A stretch of 64,000 nucleotides of DNA from Nectonema munidae (GCA_030549495.1 JAUIRK010000908.1:807501-871500); one strand, 5' to 3'. Shown: positions 46,726-61,600, counted from the stretch's first letter. A program made the numbers and translations. The notes: generated by a model from the sequence alone, not told the origin.

Positions 46726-48838
46726 TGCGGAATATATTGCACCCATATTGGGTCATTTACGATTTTTGTCAATAAGTCACATTTAAAAGAATAAATAGTC
46801 TAGTCTTTGAATTGAATACTATTTTATTTTTTTATTGCTTTTCAGGCTTGATTTCATAGATGTAAATGTGCATTTTTCTTAATGCCTTATAAATGAAATA
46901 TGACGACTCATACTTGAAATTTGGTTTAATTCATTAACGTCTGGTGAGGAAGAGGATATATTATTTTCTAAAGCCCGTTTAGTGAAGCTTGCACTGCAAG
47001 TGAAGCACTAGAGTTTTGTAAACAAAACTATTGACTATTTTAAACGTCAAGCTCAACGATTGTACAAATCCTGCTTTGATAACGTAGGAATGTTTTTGCA
47101 AAATATTAAGTGTGATTTGAAGGCCTTCTATAGAGTTTCAAAAAATAACTGTTCTCAAAAAGTCCCACAACATAGGAGAACAGTTGCGGCAAATATATCA
47201 TATTGAATATGCTAATAAGTTCTGAACTTGTAAAGTTAAAGCATATCTTCCTCTCTAACGATACCGTTAGAAGGGTAATATGATAGATGTCTATTGACAT
47301 AATATAACAAGTTGTTTTATTGTTTTGGAATTCAATTTTCAACTTTTTTAGCTTTATGTAAAACGACAGATGCTCCAAATTTAGCTACGCCTTTCGTTTA
47401 CGTATAATACGTTTATGACAAGCACTTGGTAGGAAATTTTTTGTTTTGCAAAAATCTTAACACTAGAAGTACTGAAGAGAAATATTTGACAAGGTGGACA
47501 ATTTTTTACAGCACAGTGTAATAAAACAGAACATGCCCTTAGAGTGTGTACTGACTGTGCTCTAGTAATTTCTTGTTGTTGTCCTAGTCTTCAGACTCTG
47601 ATTAAGCAAAAATCTCCAGGTGTAAAATTGGTACCCAGTGCGCTATTCATCGCCAAGCATTAATAGTGAAAACCATACCTAATGGGTTAAAAAATATTCC
47701 ATATGAAGTCATTAAAAGAGTGTATTTCATTAAAGTAAATGCCTTCAATCTTGTTTGTTTTCAGAGTTATAGAAGGAAAATGATTCTGAATTTGAAAAAC
47801 TCTTGCTGCACTCAGACGTGAGGTTGCTTTCGATAGGAAAAGTTTCCAAGCGATACTATGGAAAAAAATCATTTCTGCAAAGAAAACCAGGCATGGTTGT
47901 AAAATTTTCTGATGTCCGTTTTTGTATATTCCTATCATTTTTAGTGAACATATTTGAATCTATGAATTCCCTTAACCTTGCGCTGCAAGAAAAGAAATCA
48001 TAGTACTCCATTGTCATAAAAAATTGACAGATTTTAAAATGAAGCTGTAATTATGGCATTCTTTGATAAAAAATTTTTTTTCTCTGTTTTCGAACATATT
48101 TGTGTCGTGGTAGTATCATATCTTAGCTAAAAAAATTTCTCTTTATTTTCCTAACCTATATAAAATTTTGAAAAATACTATCAACTTATCAAAAACCCGT
48201 TTATAATCTCGATTAGTAATCTGGCTTCAGAATACTTCTTAATTCAACAGTTTATTGATTTGATTAATGATTGAGGAGGTAGAAACATGATTTTCGTGAA
48301 ATATCTCATAGCGATTTTTCGATTGAAATGGGACAGTTCTATGCTGATATTGCAAAATCAAATATAGCTCAAATTAGCATTATTATAAAAAAGAAGTGGA
48401 AATTAATGAAAAAATAGATTTTAAATATTCATTCTAAGACTTAACCTTAAAATAAGAAAAGTAATATGGAAAGTCTACTCTCAAGCCTACCAAGTCTTTT
48501 AAATACTATAAATCAATACTTATTATACTAATATTAGAATATTAGCTATTTCTGTGTCGGATTATGTTTTTTATAGGTATGTATCACGTCAAAGTAATAT
48601 ATTTAATAGGATATATATACCCATGATTTATGGTATGTATAATTATATAGAGATATGTAACCGTAGCGATATATTTCTGTTTAAATCATTTCTTCTAAGC
48701 ATCCATCCTCTTGTACAGATACATACAGCCAACTATTTTTAGTTATCTGGTCAGTCAATTATTTGATTTATCTCAAAATCAATTCCTTTTAATTCTTTTA
48801 GACTCGGTCTCTCTCTTTAAATAAAAGTGCTTTTGACG
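46726..48838. other. Upstream region of the RhoGEF gene
   Basis: Short frames on both strands have no recognisable content. AATTCCTTTTAATTCTTTTAG ending at 48801 is a strong splice acceptor just before the RhoGEF start codon, suggesting that a non-coding first exon lies somewhere upstream. Confidence 0.4.
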
Positions 48839-49651
48839 ATGTCTTTCTATGATAATTTGGAAAATGATTTACTTCCTTCTTCCATCATTTCGTCATCAGG
48901 AAAACAACAGCAACCGCAACAGCACCAACCCTCATCTACAAACTACTGTCCCAAGTTGAAGTCTTCTTTTTTCACTAATTCTTCTCTGAACCTCTTGTAC
49001 CAGTTGGGCTCTTTCAAAAGTCAAATGGGCAATCAGTCCACAGCTCCTTCTAAGGTCTTCAGCAATAACAAGCGAAAGCCTATCTCGATTCCTCCTACCT
49101 CGCCCAATACTTCTCTCTTCTATGACACTGAATATGACGCGGTCACACCCAATGGAGTTAATAAATTCAATTTTTCACCAAACATATCTCCTAAAGAGGA
49201 TCTCTCTGATGTCGTTTCTCTCAATCATAATAATGATGATAATTCCTTTTCCTCATTTTCTTCATGCAAAAGTTGCTTTCTGGAAACTCGCCTTGATGCC
49301 TTGATCAAATCCAATTTTAAAAATAGTTGCTCATCACACCTCGACTGCACAAACTCGGAGAATAGGAGCGGTGCTATTTCCCAGCCTACCGCCGTTCCTT
49401 GCACATTCTCCCAACAAGAAGATGAGAATAATAATAACTGTCATGACATTACAAACAACAGTCAACAAATAATTCACCACATCAAAGATCAAATTTCGCC
49501 AGTTTGTTCAAAAGATACCACCCAAAGTAATCATCCTGTGATGAGACAAGAAGAGTATTTTTCTCGAAGAAAAAGTCATAGAATTAATTATGCGATTGAT
49601 GAGTTGTTGCAAACGGAGAAGAACTACGTTAATAGCATCGGCATCATCGTG
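48839..49651 (+). CDS. RhoGEF exon: disordered N-terminus and DH start
   Basis: 271 codons from ATG to the donor GTG/GTAAGC. Low-complexity runs (QQQPQQHQPSS and similar) are followed by RRKSHRINYAIDELLQTEKN, the first DH helix. The reading frame remains open past the donor until 49729, but that tail is intron. Acceptor-like TTCTTTTAG at 48801 suggests the 5' UTR is spliced. Confidence 0.9.
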
Positions 49652-52600
49652 GTAAGCTTCTTTCCTTCTTTTCTCAGATTCCTGTTCCAATTCGCTCAAC
49701 ACCATCTTCTGATAATAATCTTAATATGAATTATAATACTAAATTCTGTCTGTTAATGTGATCGCAATCCATTTTCATCCTTCGGATTGCCCTTTGAACA
49801 ATGGCGGTTCTTGTTTTGCCCTTTTAAAGAATAGTGGTCGTATATAACTAAATAAAAAAAGAAATGCAATTATTTTATTATTTATCATAGTATCAATAAA
49901 TCAAATTATGAATTCTATATGTAAAATGAAAAATATAAGTTTTGGTACATAATAAATATAAAGTTCGGCAAGTGCATCCCAAAAGACATGAAACAACTTA
50001 TTCATGTTCTCGAAATCTCCGATTGTTGTTTGGTTAATTAGTCAAATTGTTGAGTTAGCTTGTTAAATTATTATTTTGTTAGTTAGGTAGTATCTCTAAG
50101 ATAAATTCATTTTTAATAGTAAAAATTCTAGATTGAGTCCGAGTTGAAGGCATTAAAGAACTTGGAGTGGGAGTCGACAAAGTTATGCTGACTCCAACTT
50201 CGACCGAATTAGCAAAAAAAATTAATTTCAAAACACATTACTGTTCATCTTTGCAATAAAGATACTGATAAGTGTTCATCTAAATCCAAGGCCACTCTTA
50301 TTTCATTCTTTGAATTAATTTTTAATTGAACTTTAATATCTCATCGCATTTTCTGCGTTTTATTGGAAATGAAGACGGAGTCGGAATATTAAAATTAACA
50401 GGAGTCAGAGTCGACTTTTTAATCTCATTCCGTTGCTAGCAAGCTATTTCATTAGTTAGTTTCCTTTTTGAGATCTTTTAATTCGCCTGGATCCCAGTTT
50501 CCCTTTAAATATGCGGGACCAAAAACAAGACCCCTATTCTTTAAAACTCTTAATTTTTTGCACAAAACACCGATATACTTATAATTTCAATTGAAAAATT
50601 ATCTTTCTTATCAGACACACTCATATACCTTTTACACAAATATAAATGCATGTATAGAAGAAATACACACACACACACACACGTGTAATAATATAAAATT
50701 TCAGAACCATATGCGTTTTGAACGCATCTTTGCTGAATGAATTTTTTTCCATTCCATTCTATTTTTCGCAGAACTACAGCCTTTACTTCAAGTCTTTGAA
50801 TTTTGATTCTGAAATTTTGGAAAAATTTAAAATCATCTTCTGCAATATCGAAGAAATATACTCTCTTCACCAGTAAGAACTTTGCTTCTTTATTTTTTCA
50901 TCTTTTCTTTAGTTATTTATTTCACAACATCAGTTGAGTTCTCTTTGCTTCCAACACTACTTTTTCCCATTTTATAAATCATTTTTGATCATCCATTAAT
51001 ATTTGAGAAAAAAATTTGACATCAATTTTTGTAATATCCCAAATTAATTTTTTTCCTGAAAGTATAAAAAAAAGCGTCTTTAAGTTTATGTGTTTTTTTC
51101 TTAATTTTTTTTTAATTATACAATAATAACTCTGATCATAAGTTACCACTGCGTTGTTGTATTGATTCAGTAGAGCCTGAAAGTTCTTAATCCTCAAAAA
51201 AATTCTTGCCGACAGGAATGGCTTCCGGTCTTTAAAATATAGATCTATCTTATATTCGCAAAATGTTTTATACCCTCTTACCATCCTCATCCTCGGATCA
51301 TTTAAGTCTCAACATCCGCCATTTTCAAATATTTTTCTTTATTCTATATACCGCAAAACAAATTTGGATTTTCAATTTTTACTTTATCCAAAATTTTTAT
51401 AAGTTCGTCTTTATGTTGACACACATATATTGACATATTCTCTCTAAAATTTTAAAAAGTATAAAAGAATAGCAACTATTATATCTGCACCCTCTAAAAA
51501 ATTAATTCTAACATCTGCATCTCTAGTAAAAATATGCTCCAACAAAATGCCTTGACATTTCAAACTTAATATAGGCGATGACTTGTAAGTAATGTAACAA
51601 AAAATGTAATGTAATTAAGTAAAGTAACGTAAATTAAACTGTTGTACGTTAAAGAACCTGGAGTTTTGCTTCCAAGTTTGAAGGTTGGAGTTTTGCTTCT
51701 AAGAAACACGGTGAAAAAAGTGTTGAACTTAAATGATAGAAAAATGGGCAGTTATAAACTCTTTTGGAAAGGGGCCGTGATTCTTCAGAGGGTGTTGGTG
51801 CAATATTGTAATTCTTGTAATTTTCAAATCTTTTTTATATATGAAGTAATAATAATTAAAAAAAATACATTAAACCAAGAAACGTTTATTTATAATAATT
51901 AATTGTAATAGAACTTGTATTTAAAATTGCTCCTTATAAATTCAAACAAGATTCCATTTTTAGGTCAAACCAAGTCCGCCCAGCTCATTTGTACATTACT
52001 TGATGATGTTGTCTTTTATTAATGCTGATTTATATTTGATGAATATACAGCTCACTTTTTATCAATTCAAAATTCAATTGTTTCCAAATATCTTTTCTCA
52101 TTTTTTGAATGGTAGTAAATTAGCATATTTATATTTTTATTTTAGAAATTTTTTTCTGGAGTTGTGTAAGAAACAGAAGAACTTATTGAGTTTGTGTGAC
52201 ACCTTTTTTGCTCATTTGAAAACTTTTGAAAATTTATACTCAGAATATTGCCTGAATTTAAATCGGTAAAAATCATTTTACAATAATTCTTACTTTTTTC
52301 AAAATTATTTAAATTTTTTTTTGAAAAATTGTATCTTGTTAGTTCCGTAAAAAAGAAATTAATCATTTTTTCAACATTATCTCCAAAGAAGAAAATATTC
52401 AATTTTTTCGTCTAAAGTTCGATTCTTTTTTGCGTAAAAAATTTCTATATCGAGTGTATGATAAGTTAAATAGTTAAACCGATATTTATTTTGATATTTA
52501 TCTAGTTACTTAAATAGGTATATTATTAGGCATTTGATCTAAACGTTTCAAAATAAATTTGGAGAAATGTTGCTAGTATCCAATTCGATATACATGACAA

Positions 52601-55600
52601 AAATAGTTACTTTTTTTATATCTATCAATTATCTTGTAATGACCGTATATCACTAAATATAAAACCCTACACAGAAAATATTGTCTAGTGTGATTTTTCG
52701 TATGAATATAGATTATAGTAACCTAGCATAAACATATTGATTTCTCCAAAAATGACTACCTATCTTCACAGAAGCATATTCTGAATGTGATTTAACATTT
52801 CATGAGATAACAATTACTGATGGCTGTGTTGACAATGCATTACGAGTTGACTATATTGTTCAAAATTGTTCGTTCAACGAGATCTATAAAATGACTGCTG
52901 GTTATTGTTGTTTGACACAGCTTATAAAACGCTAAGGTTTTGACAGCTGGCGTGAAGCTTAAAATCTTTAGAGACCACAGAGAGTAAAGATTGCAGTTTC
53001 CTGACATTCAAAAAGGGGGGGGGGGAGGATAATATGAATAATTTATATTTTATATAGGTAGGAAGATATTCAGTAAGACTAATACACCAAAATATTAATT
53101 AGATACTAAACAGTAGAAATTCACATTTCTTAATATATCCAGTAAGGTTAGTAAACGAGTTGAGGCTTTTGGTAAACTTGTTTTAAAGACTTTATCCTTA
53201 TGCCACATCTGATACATTTAATTATGAAAGTGTCTCTCTTATCGCACAGCTATAAGTAAATGATCAACATCTTTCACTGCATCACAACGAAATCTCCATG
53301 ATGAATCATTCGCTTTATCTATCCGACAAAGAAAACTTTTGAAGGAAAAATTGCCGGCTGACCATCGTATAACCTCTGGTGACAGGGCTGAGAGATTCAT
53401 TTTTCTATGAAAATGTTTTTCATACAACGTGCGCCTTCAAAAATCCTTAGGTTAAGGCTTTGAACACGTCTATCCCACTCATTTACTAATTCATCATCAA
53501 GTGACTTTTTTTGCCAATTGTAAGGGAAAATTATGCAATGTAGAAGACAAACTCAAGGCTTTTTTTGCTAGGCAGTCTAGATATTTGTTTCCGATAATGC
53601 CAGTATGATCTGGGCACCATATTATTCTAACTTCGAAAAACTTGCTTAGCTTGCAATATATGGAAAGTATAACAGACAAAATAGGTTCTATCATTTTTGA
53701 GTTTTAGTGCTTGGATCAATTATAAACAATCAGTAAAGAAGAATATTAAAGAAAAGCTATAGCAGCAAAAACGCAGCACATTCAGTATAAAGCGATGAAA
53801 CTGTTCGACCCAGATTATAGGAAAACTTGAAAAAAGGATAAGCATTACCAGGCAAGAAAACTGCGAAAGCGTAGGAACCGGTTGAAATTGTTTCATCATA
53901 CGAACCATCAGAGAAAACAAAAATTCCATTAGACTTAATCAAGATATTTTGTCAAAAATTGTAGGCTTGTTTTTTGGAAAGAAAGATTAATGATTTCTAA
54001 ATCAAATATTTTTGGTTGTCTAACAAGGGTTAGATTAGATGAAAAGAGAATACCAAAGTGTTTAGAGTGTACCTTTTGAAAGATATCATAATATGAAAGA
54101 TGCCTTTGAGGAGAGAAATTTATACCAAAAGATGTGTAAGAAGAGCAATTGGAAATGAATGACTTTTAATTGCTAATGAATTTAACTTTTGAAAAGTTGG
54201 CAACGCATTTTGTGACTCTTAAATCGAAGTAACGACTCCAATTTAAATTTGATGTAAAAATACTTAGCTGAGGGCATAGGCTTATTAAAGGAATGGTTAT
54301 TGAAAAGAAATCGGGCAGAATTTTTTATTTTTAGAAAAATTAACTCGGATACATTTTGTTGAGTTAAAGCTTACATTAAAATGATTACAAATGAGAAGTA
54401 TTCTTTCTAGAGTTATGCTGAGTTTAACTAGATTTCCTGTTGGATCTTATCTCTTTACAGCTACAAGCATATCATCCGAGAGACCCTAATAAAAACAATC
54501 AGAAAAATTTAAGGCTTCCAAAATTGGATTGATTAAAATGATAGACAGAATATCAGAGATACAAGATCCCTCTGGAATTGACCCATTAGTTTTACTAACG
54601 TAAGGATTTATACGTAAGATAATCCGCCTACTTGAAGGGTATGAATCCACGAAATGAATTAAATATTGTGCTTGAAACAATCATAAATTAAGGAGGTCAG
54701 ACGCTCAAGAGCAATTTCAGCTGATCTCGAATGAACATAAGAGAATTGGTTAGTATCAATACACCGAGACTTTTGAATGTGTTCTAGAAGACGACACCTT
54801 ATTACTTTTTCAAGGAGTTTGCTAAGACATGGGAGTAAAGTAATTGGATGCGAATTATCAATTGAGATGAAATCAGCAGAATCTTTAAGAATAAGAATTA
54901 CTTCACCTTTTTTCAAATTATAAGGGGAAGTATGAAAGGGCTAGAATTAAATGATATAGATTCAAAATAAGTCAAGGGCACAGCTAATTGAATGGCTCTG
55001 AAAGTAATTCGATCAGAAAAATAGGCAGAATTTTTATCGACCTTTCTTAAGCAATGAAGTAGTTATTCAATACAGGCCGGTACGAAGTTTCTATTTGGCC
55101 TATAGTTGGAAAGGAGAAAAGCGCAAACTGGCATTTTTGGAAAGAAATTGCTTACGATTTTAGACGAATTTTCTTTAATTTGTACGGTATTATTTCCGAT
55201 CTTCAATATATTGGAAGAATTATTTGATTTATTTTTAATCAAAGCGTTAAATTTCTTCCATATGTTATTGTCAAAATCAAAAAAGTCTGACCATTTCTTT
55301 TTTTTATAAAAATTAATTTTATTTCTGTACAATCTTTTAATCCTATTATATATATCCCAGTTTTGTTGGTCGCTCATTTTTTAAATTTTCTTAAAGCATA
55401 ACGGACTTTTACCAAAAGCTACCCTTGATTTTGATTTGAGACGTTGCAACATTAATAGCGTCAGTTAGGTATTTGGTTAGTGTTTGAGAAAATAATTCCA
55501 AAGTCCCAGTGTCTGTAATGTTATTTTGGAAGATAACACTAAACTCATGAATCTTAGTCTAACGCATCACAGAATAAACTGGAAGTAAGATGATTCTTGA

Positions 55601-58600
55601 AATCTCGAGTTCCAGAAGACATCAATTTGGAGTCTAGCACAACCTTAATGTAAAAATGTTCGGATAAAGATGCTTCATCTAGAATTTGCCAATGTTTAAC
55701 TAAGGGTAACTGTCAGGAGTGCAAAGACATAGGTTATGTGAGAGTCAAAAAAGGAGTTACATCTGAAGGAGGATAAAGTTGGCGATTTATTATTGTCGAT
55801 TAGACATAAATCATACCTGTTTAAAAATTCGAATGAGTGACTGCCCCTTGACTTTGCAGTACGGTCCATAATATATGTCGAGCATTCATATAGCCTATTA
55901 TTAAAACCTTTTCATCTATCACCTTTGATAAAATATCCGATAAGAAATAATCTAAATAGACAGTCGATGGCACTGTATACACATGTGCAATAATCGTTAG
56001 AACAAGTTATTTCTGAGCTCTTGCATTCGATGGTACTATTCCCTAATTTATTACATTTCACACATTTAGAATGTTTAGCTAGATAAAAAGGCTTAGTGTG
56101 TCCCAATTTACCACAATTTTCGCAAACTCTATCTTTTCCTATAAAGAGAACACGCATGAAGCAAGGTAGTCAGCAAAATTACAAAACTTACTACTATTTT
56201 CCAATAGCTTTATTGATTTAACACCTCCAAGTTGCGTGTATTAATAGAATCAATCAACTTGTTACTCTTCAGATCTTTTGAAATATCTTTGATAAAAAAC
56301 CTGGGTTTTAATGTTTTCTTGGGAACAATATCAAAACTATTTTTAATAGCATTGATGATAGTATTTTCTTCCTTATTATTATTTTCAACTTTAATGGAAG
56401 CTGTCCCATTATTCTTTACTTTTATATCTACTACTTGTAGATTGTTCTCTTTAGGATTAATCTTAGAAACAATATCTTTTTACAACTCGATAATTTTTGC
56501 TTTGTTAGGCTTAAAACAATGTTAGTTATGATATTAATAGGATTAACTATATGATCAATACTTTCTCCCTTACTAACTATATTTGAATAAGTTTTGACAC
56601 ATTTATTTGCTTTTTCCAGTGCTTTATTATCCGATAATAATAATAAACATATTTTGTCTATCAAAACATTTTTCACATCTGATAAGATGTCCTTAACAAT
56701 ACTCGCCATATCAGTATTAGCTTCCCCTACTTTGTTCAAATAATGATCCTCTATATTTTTTAAGGCCAACACCACGAAAAATAGCCTATACATAGGAATC
56801 GGCTTAGCACGTTTAGCAGCTGGGCAATCTTACACCTGCATCTACGATACAAATAAAATTAAAGGAAAAAAAGCTTAATAACACAATGAAAGAAACGGTA
56901 AAATATTGAAAAGGAGAAAAAATATAAGAAAATGATAAAGAGGGTTTTTATATTTGGAAAAAATTAAGTCCGTAAATAAATTTTCATTTTATATTGACTG
57001 AACATTTTATAAATTAAAATATGAGCTATGATACAAAATAGTTCCTATTGCGTATTTAGGAATACACATTAATACAAAACATGGTAGTTAGTTGAATGAT
57101 AATTAGCAGTATTGATAGTATAGTGCGTGCAACAAGATCGAAATGGAATAAATACAGTCTTTTGAAGGAAGCTGCACCTTTTAAGATGCCTCAAGTTAAT
57201 GATAAGGCTACTATATCCACTAAGATTATCACTGGGTTAGAGTTATTATGTTAAAAGAAATGCTGATAGTATCATTATCAATAGCAAGCAAAATATTGTA
57301 TATGATCGATTGAAGTAGAACGTTGATGATAAAAAAAATAAGTATTTTTCTGCATCAGGTCATTTTCAGGAAAGCAGAAAAATACGCTCTTTGGCCGCAA
57401 TTTTTAAAGAAGAAAGAAAGATCTGGGTATTTGAAATTTAAGAGGACAAGTTAGCAAAGAAAAAAAAGAAAATTGAGAGAATATTTCTTAGATGCGGAAT
57501 TGAGGAAAAAAAATTTGTGTGCCACGTGGCTTGGCATTATCAAAAAGCTAAATAATGACTGCATAAATTCAAAAATTGTGTCAATAATAGCCAAAAGCCT
57601 TTTATGATCAACTCATATAGATGAAATCAATAACCGTAACGTGCTCATGAATTAGTCTTTGAACTGTCAGCTTAGATTAATATTACTTCTGGACTATAAC
57701 AAATTTGTAAAGTCTAATTAAAGTAAAAAAATCCCTCAAATTTTTAAAGGTTTAGCTTAGCGTAGTTAATAACGAAGAAAAACTAGTATATCCATATTAA
57801 TAGCAAAAAAAGATTGAAGGAATTAAGTTTGAGGGCGAAGCTTTGAAAAGTCTTAAAAAAGAGTTTAAATTCGAAGTCGGTAAAGCAAAAGTGTTTTGTA
57901 AGAAGGGAGATTTTGTTTCTCTAATAAATTATGAACATGGAAATGGAAGGAAATAATACATGAGAAAACCTTGGAAAATTAGCTAAAGAAAAAACAAAAT
58001 AGAGGAGAACGTCATTGCGGTGATGTTTCGATTTTCAAGATAAGAGGGTATGCTGATAGTGCTCCAAAATTGTGATGACATTTGGCATTTAAAAAACGAC
58101 CATAAAGAAAAATAGGAAAATCTTATACTAGTTTCATAAAAAAAAGCGTCATTGAAGAGGAAAACTTGAAAGCACTCAAAAGGCTAAAATTTGTACAACA
58201 TACACCAATTGGTTACGATTAAGTGGGATACCTAGCAGGCCCGTCGCTAGGACACTTGTCCAGGTGGGGGGGGGGGGGCACGCATAAAAATTTTGGGGCA
58301 CTAATTTAGTTATTAAGGGAGTGAAAAAATACGTAACGTCCGCTTCAACAGCTATGCTCACTCACAGACGGACAGTTAACAAGTGGACGAAACCGAAGAT
58401 ATCAGAATAAACCCCAAAGCATGTTACTAGTAATTTTAATCTAATCAGTAAAATTGTAAAAACAAACCCAGAATCTGAAAGTAGCAAACAGTTATTTATT
58501 TACAAGCTCAAAATATATAAAAAAGGAACAAGTTGCAGCATAGAACATCACTTCTTTCTAATACAGCTGAATTTTTCGATTATTTTTTGCAAAGTCTTTC

Positions 58601-61600
58601 AATACTTCATCAAAATCTAGAATCTTCGTGTATTCGCGCAAAAACGTTAGGAGGACAAGGTTGCCTTTCCGCTGATGCGTCATGGATCGTCTATAGGATG
58701 TCAGCACTCTCGTTAGTGTGGAAAAGGATGCTTCACACACAGCGGAACTGGCACCAAAGGTAAGTGCAGCTGAGTACAGTTGGTAAACCAACGAGAATCC
58801 CGTTCGGAAGGGATACAATAACGAACAGATATCTCCCATGTCTTTGTGCATGGTGACATCAAACTCTTTGAGGATCAGATTTTTGGCCACCAAGCATTCC
58901 GCTGCAAAGATGACTGTGGATATAATTTAATGAGCTCTGCAAGTTTTTGAACTTTATCAACATCAAGAAAGCCTTCGTTTTCGGGCCAGAGGTTGGAAAT
59001 GGACGTGAAGAGAGCACAGTTTCGTTCCGAAAACCGTCTACTTAATTCCCCTATGCAAATGTCAAGCATTTCAACCAAAATGCGCTTCTGCATTGCTGCC
59101 TCATTCGAATCATGATCTTCAGACGTGTGTCCAACAACAGAAAGCACGACTGCATCTTTAAGTTTAGCCGAAATTTAAAAAAAAAGCAATAGAATGTCTG
59201 ATCAAATGTATTGTTATGGTTGTTCCAACTTTTTTAATTGCTTTGTTGTAATAGTAGTTTTGAGTGCCGTTTTTTCGTGCCCCATTTGGGGGGCACAAGT
59301 CAGAATTGGGGGGGGGGGCACGGCCCCCCCCCCCCCCCCCCACCCATGACGGCCTGATACCTAGTACCAGGCATGTAACCGAACTCAATATAGGTGGACG
59401 GGTTTAGAGGCTAGGCTAATAGAAGCGTGAAATTTATATATCTTAATGAGAAGCCTTTATTGACACAAAATAGCACGGTATATTAGTGATCTCTTACGAT
59501 ATTTCTTGCTTTTAATTTCCAAGCAGACCTTTTTCTAACAGTTGGTGATTTATTTTAATATTATTAGTGAACAGTTATTTAGAAATTTAGTATAATTTTT
59601 TTTTCATTTTAGAGCTCTTTCTCAATTTCAAGAGATTTCTTCCTCTTCACCCCTTCATTCTCCTTTTTACGGTGAAGGATTCGGAGATCTTCGTTACTGC
59701 GAAGACAGTTGCGATTTGCGGCGAGGATCTCTCGTTCAACTTCTGGAAATTCGTAAGGACGCTCTGAAACACGTTCTACCCCTTGATGCCTTTCTCGTCA
59801 AACCGATGCAACGCCTCCTAAAATACCCCCTCATAATTTCAGTGAGTTACCATTTTGACTTCTTCCAAAACTTGGAAATCTTTATTATCGATAACAAAGT
59901 AGAGTCTAAAAACTAAGGTCAAAGCTTCACTTATCCCCGCAAAACCTGAGCGAACTCAATGTTTTATGCGCATTAAGCATAACTTAGGTCCTCTCTTTGA
60001 AACAATGCATGTCAATAAGACAGTAAATATATAAAAAAGCACTGCCTATTTTCGAACCAAAGATCTCCTGTTTTCTAGTCATGCGCTTCACAAATTTATC
60101 CACTTCGCCGAAATAATTACACATATTTTTCCAATTATTATTATAGAGTATAGCCAGTGTCATAATGATTGCTATTTCTTACTATATGTAAATACTATAG
60201 GGTGACAATATTGCATGGAGTAAACGATTAAAAATGATAAACACCTTCTCTTACCCCCTCATTTTTTTCCTTTTAGGTTTATAAACTTGCATGCAGAAAA
60301 ACTTTCTAATTAATCTAAATTTAAAGGTTGCGCAAGTTCAATATATATAATATAAGCAGTATTTCAGTCCATTTTTTTATTTGATAATATTTTATACTTT
60401 TTCAGTCCTAATTTTTAATGTCTTAGAAATGAATGCATGTACTAAAAGAACAAAAACTATGTGGTTAGTTGGGAATACATATGAATCGTTTTCTGATAGT
60501 AAGCTTCCATCTAACAGAATCGTTTGGGTAGACTTTTACATCTTCATCGAATCGAAGGAAAGACATTGACAGAAAATGCAAAAACAACTGTTGAAGAGCT
60601 TCTACTGATTTGGAACAAAACAAGATTGCCAACTAAGCAAAATTATAACATTATTAAAAAGTTGAGAGAGTTACATTCACAGTGGAAAAATCTTAGTAAA
60701 AGCTCAAAAAGGAAATCTGATAATCAAAAAAAGAAAGAAGAAAATTTCTCGAGCACACTTGATTTGACTTATAAAGAGAAAAAGGGAGAAGAGGATCCAT
60801 GGGAAAAATCGATAGAAAGCTTACAGGTCTAGAAGAACGTAGAAAGAAAAGAATAGAAGCTGAAGAAAGTAGAAAAGAAAAGGAAACTGAAAGAGAAGAA
60901 TCTGCGTGTGTTGCTCTAGAGTCTAGATGAAGTGGATATGGATTTAACTGCTGAAAAAATGAGAATGCTGATACCATCTCAACAAAACTTTCAAAAAGTA
61001 AAAATGACGTAGAAAAAATTAAAAACATTATGACGCCTCAATTAGCAACTGTTTTAGACAGGACAGGTGTAAGTGACAGAAATGCTATGCATATACTTTC
61101 TGCTACAATAAAGGCTCTCAATCATGAACCTGATCAGTACACACTTAATAGAGAATCCATTAGAAAAGCTAGAAGATCAAATCGTGGAAACCTCACCAAA
61201 ATAAAAATGAAAACTTTCCATCCAGGTAGCTCTCACAATTCATTGGGATAGTAAGTTGTACCATCATTGACTTTAGATGAAAAATTAGACCGCGTTGCTG
61301 TTATTGTTTTTGGTCTGGTAATAACAAAACTTCTTGCTGTTCCTTTGATTAGAAAGAGTACTGGTTTATCTCAAGCTACAGCTGTTTTAGAAACCTTGTC
61401 CAAATGGAATTTACTAAATCAGGTAACAAGCATGTCATTCGACACTACAAGCAGCAACCGCGGTAAAAACATAGGAGCTTGCATCATATTGCAAAAGAAA
61501 ATTGCTACCACTAGCTTGTAGACATCATATACATTTATCGTTAAGCACGTTTTCGACGCCTTGCTAGAAGAATATTCTTGTAGTCCAAACATTAAACTTT

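Larger units (their letters stand above)
52266..59612 (+). other. 7.3-kb RhoGEF intron with antisense transposons
   Basis: Flanking exons join in phase (CG plus A gives Arg). The intron holds an antisense LINE (53.1-56.8 kb) and an antisense hAT fragment (58.2-59.4 kb). From 52270 to 53139 there is only AT-rich DNA with an 11-13 G run near 53012. From 56840 to 58220 there are coding-like but unidentified shreds. Confidence 0.85.

Noticed and set aside
48827-48838. Earlier start codon for the RhoGEF
   Set aside because: Position 48827 is GTG; an in-frame TAA lies at 48818. ATG 48839 is the first plausible start.
49652-49729. C-terminal tail after GIIV in the first RhoGEF exon
   Set aside because: The frame stays open but passes a consensus donor (GTAAGC), and the next exon continues the DH domain in phase.
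60693-61028. Minus-strand Ser/Phe-rich frame
   Set aside because: It is the complement of the Lys/Glu-rich part of the plus-strand relic in the TTAA element.
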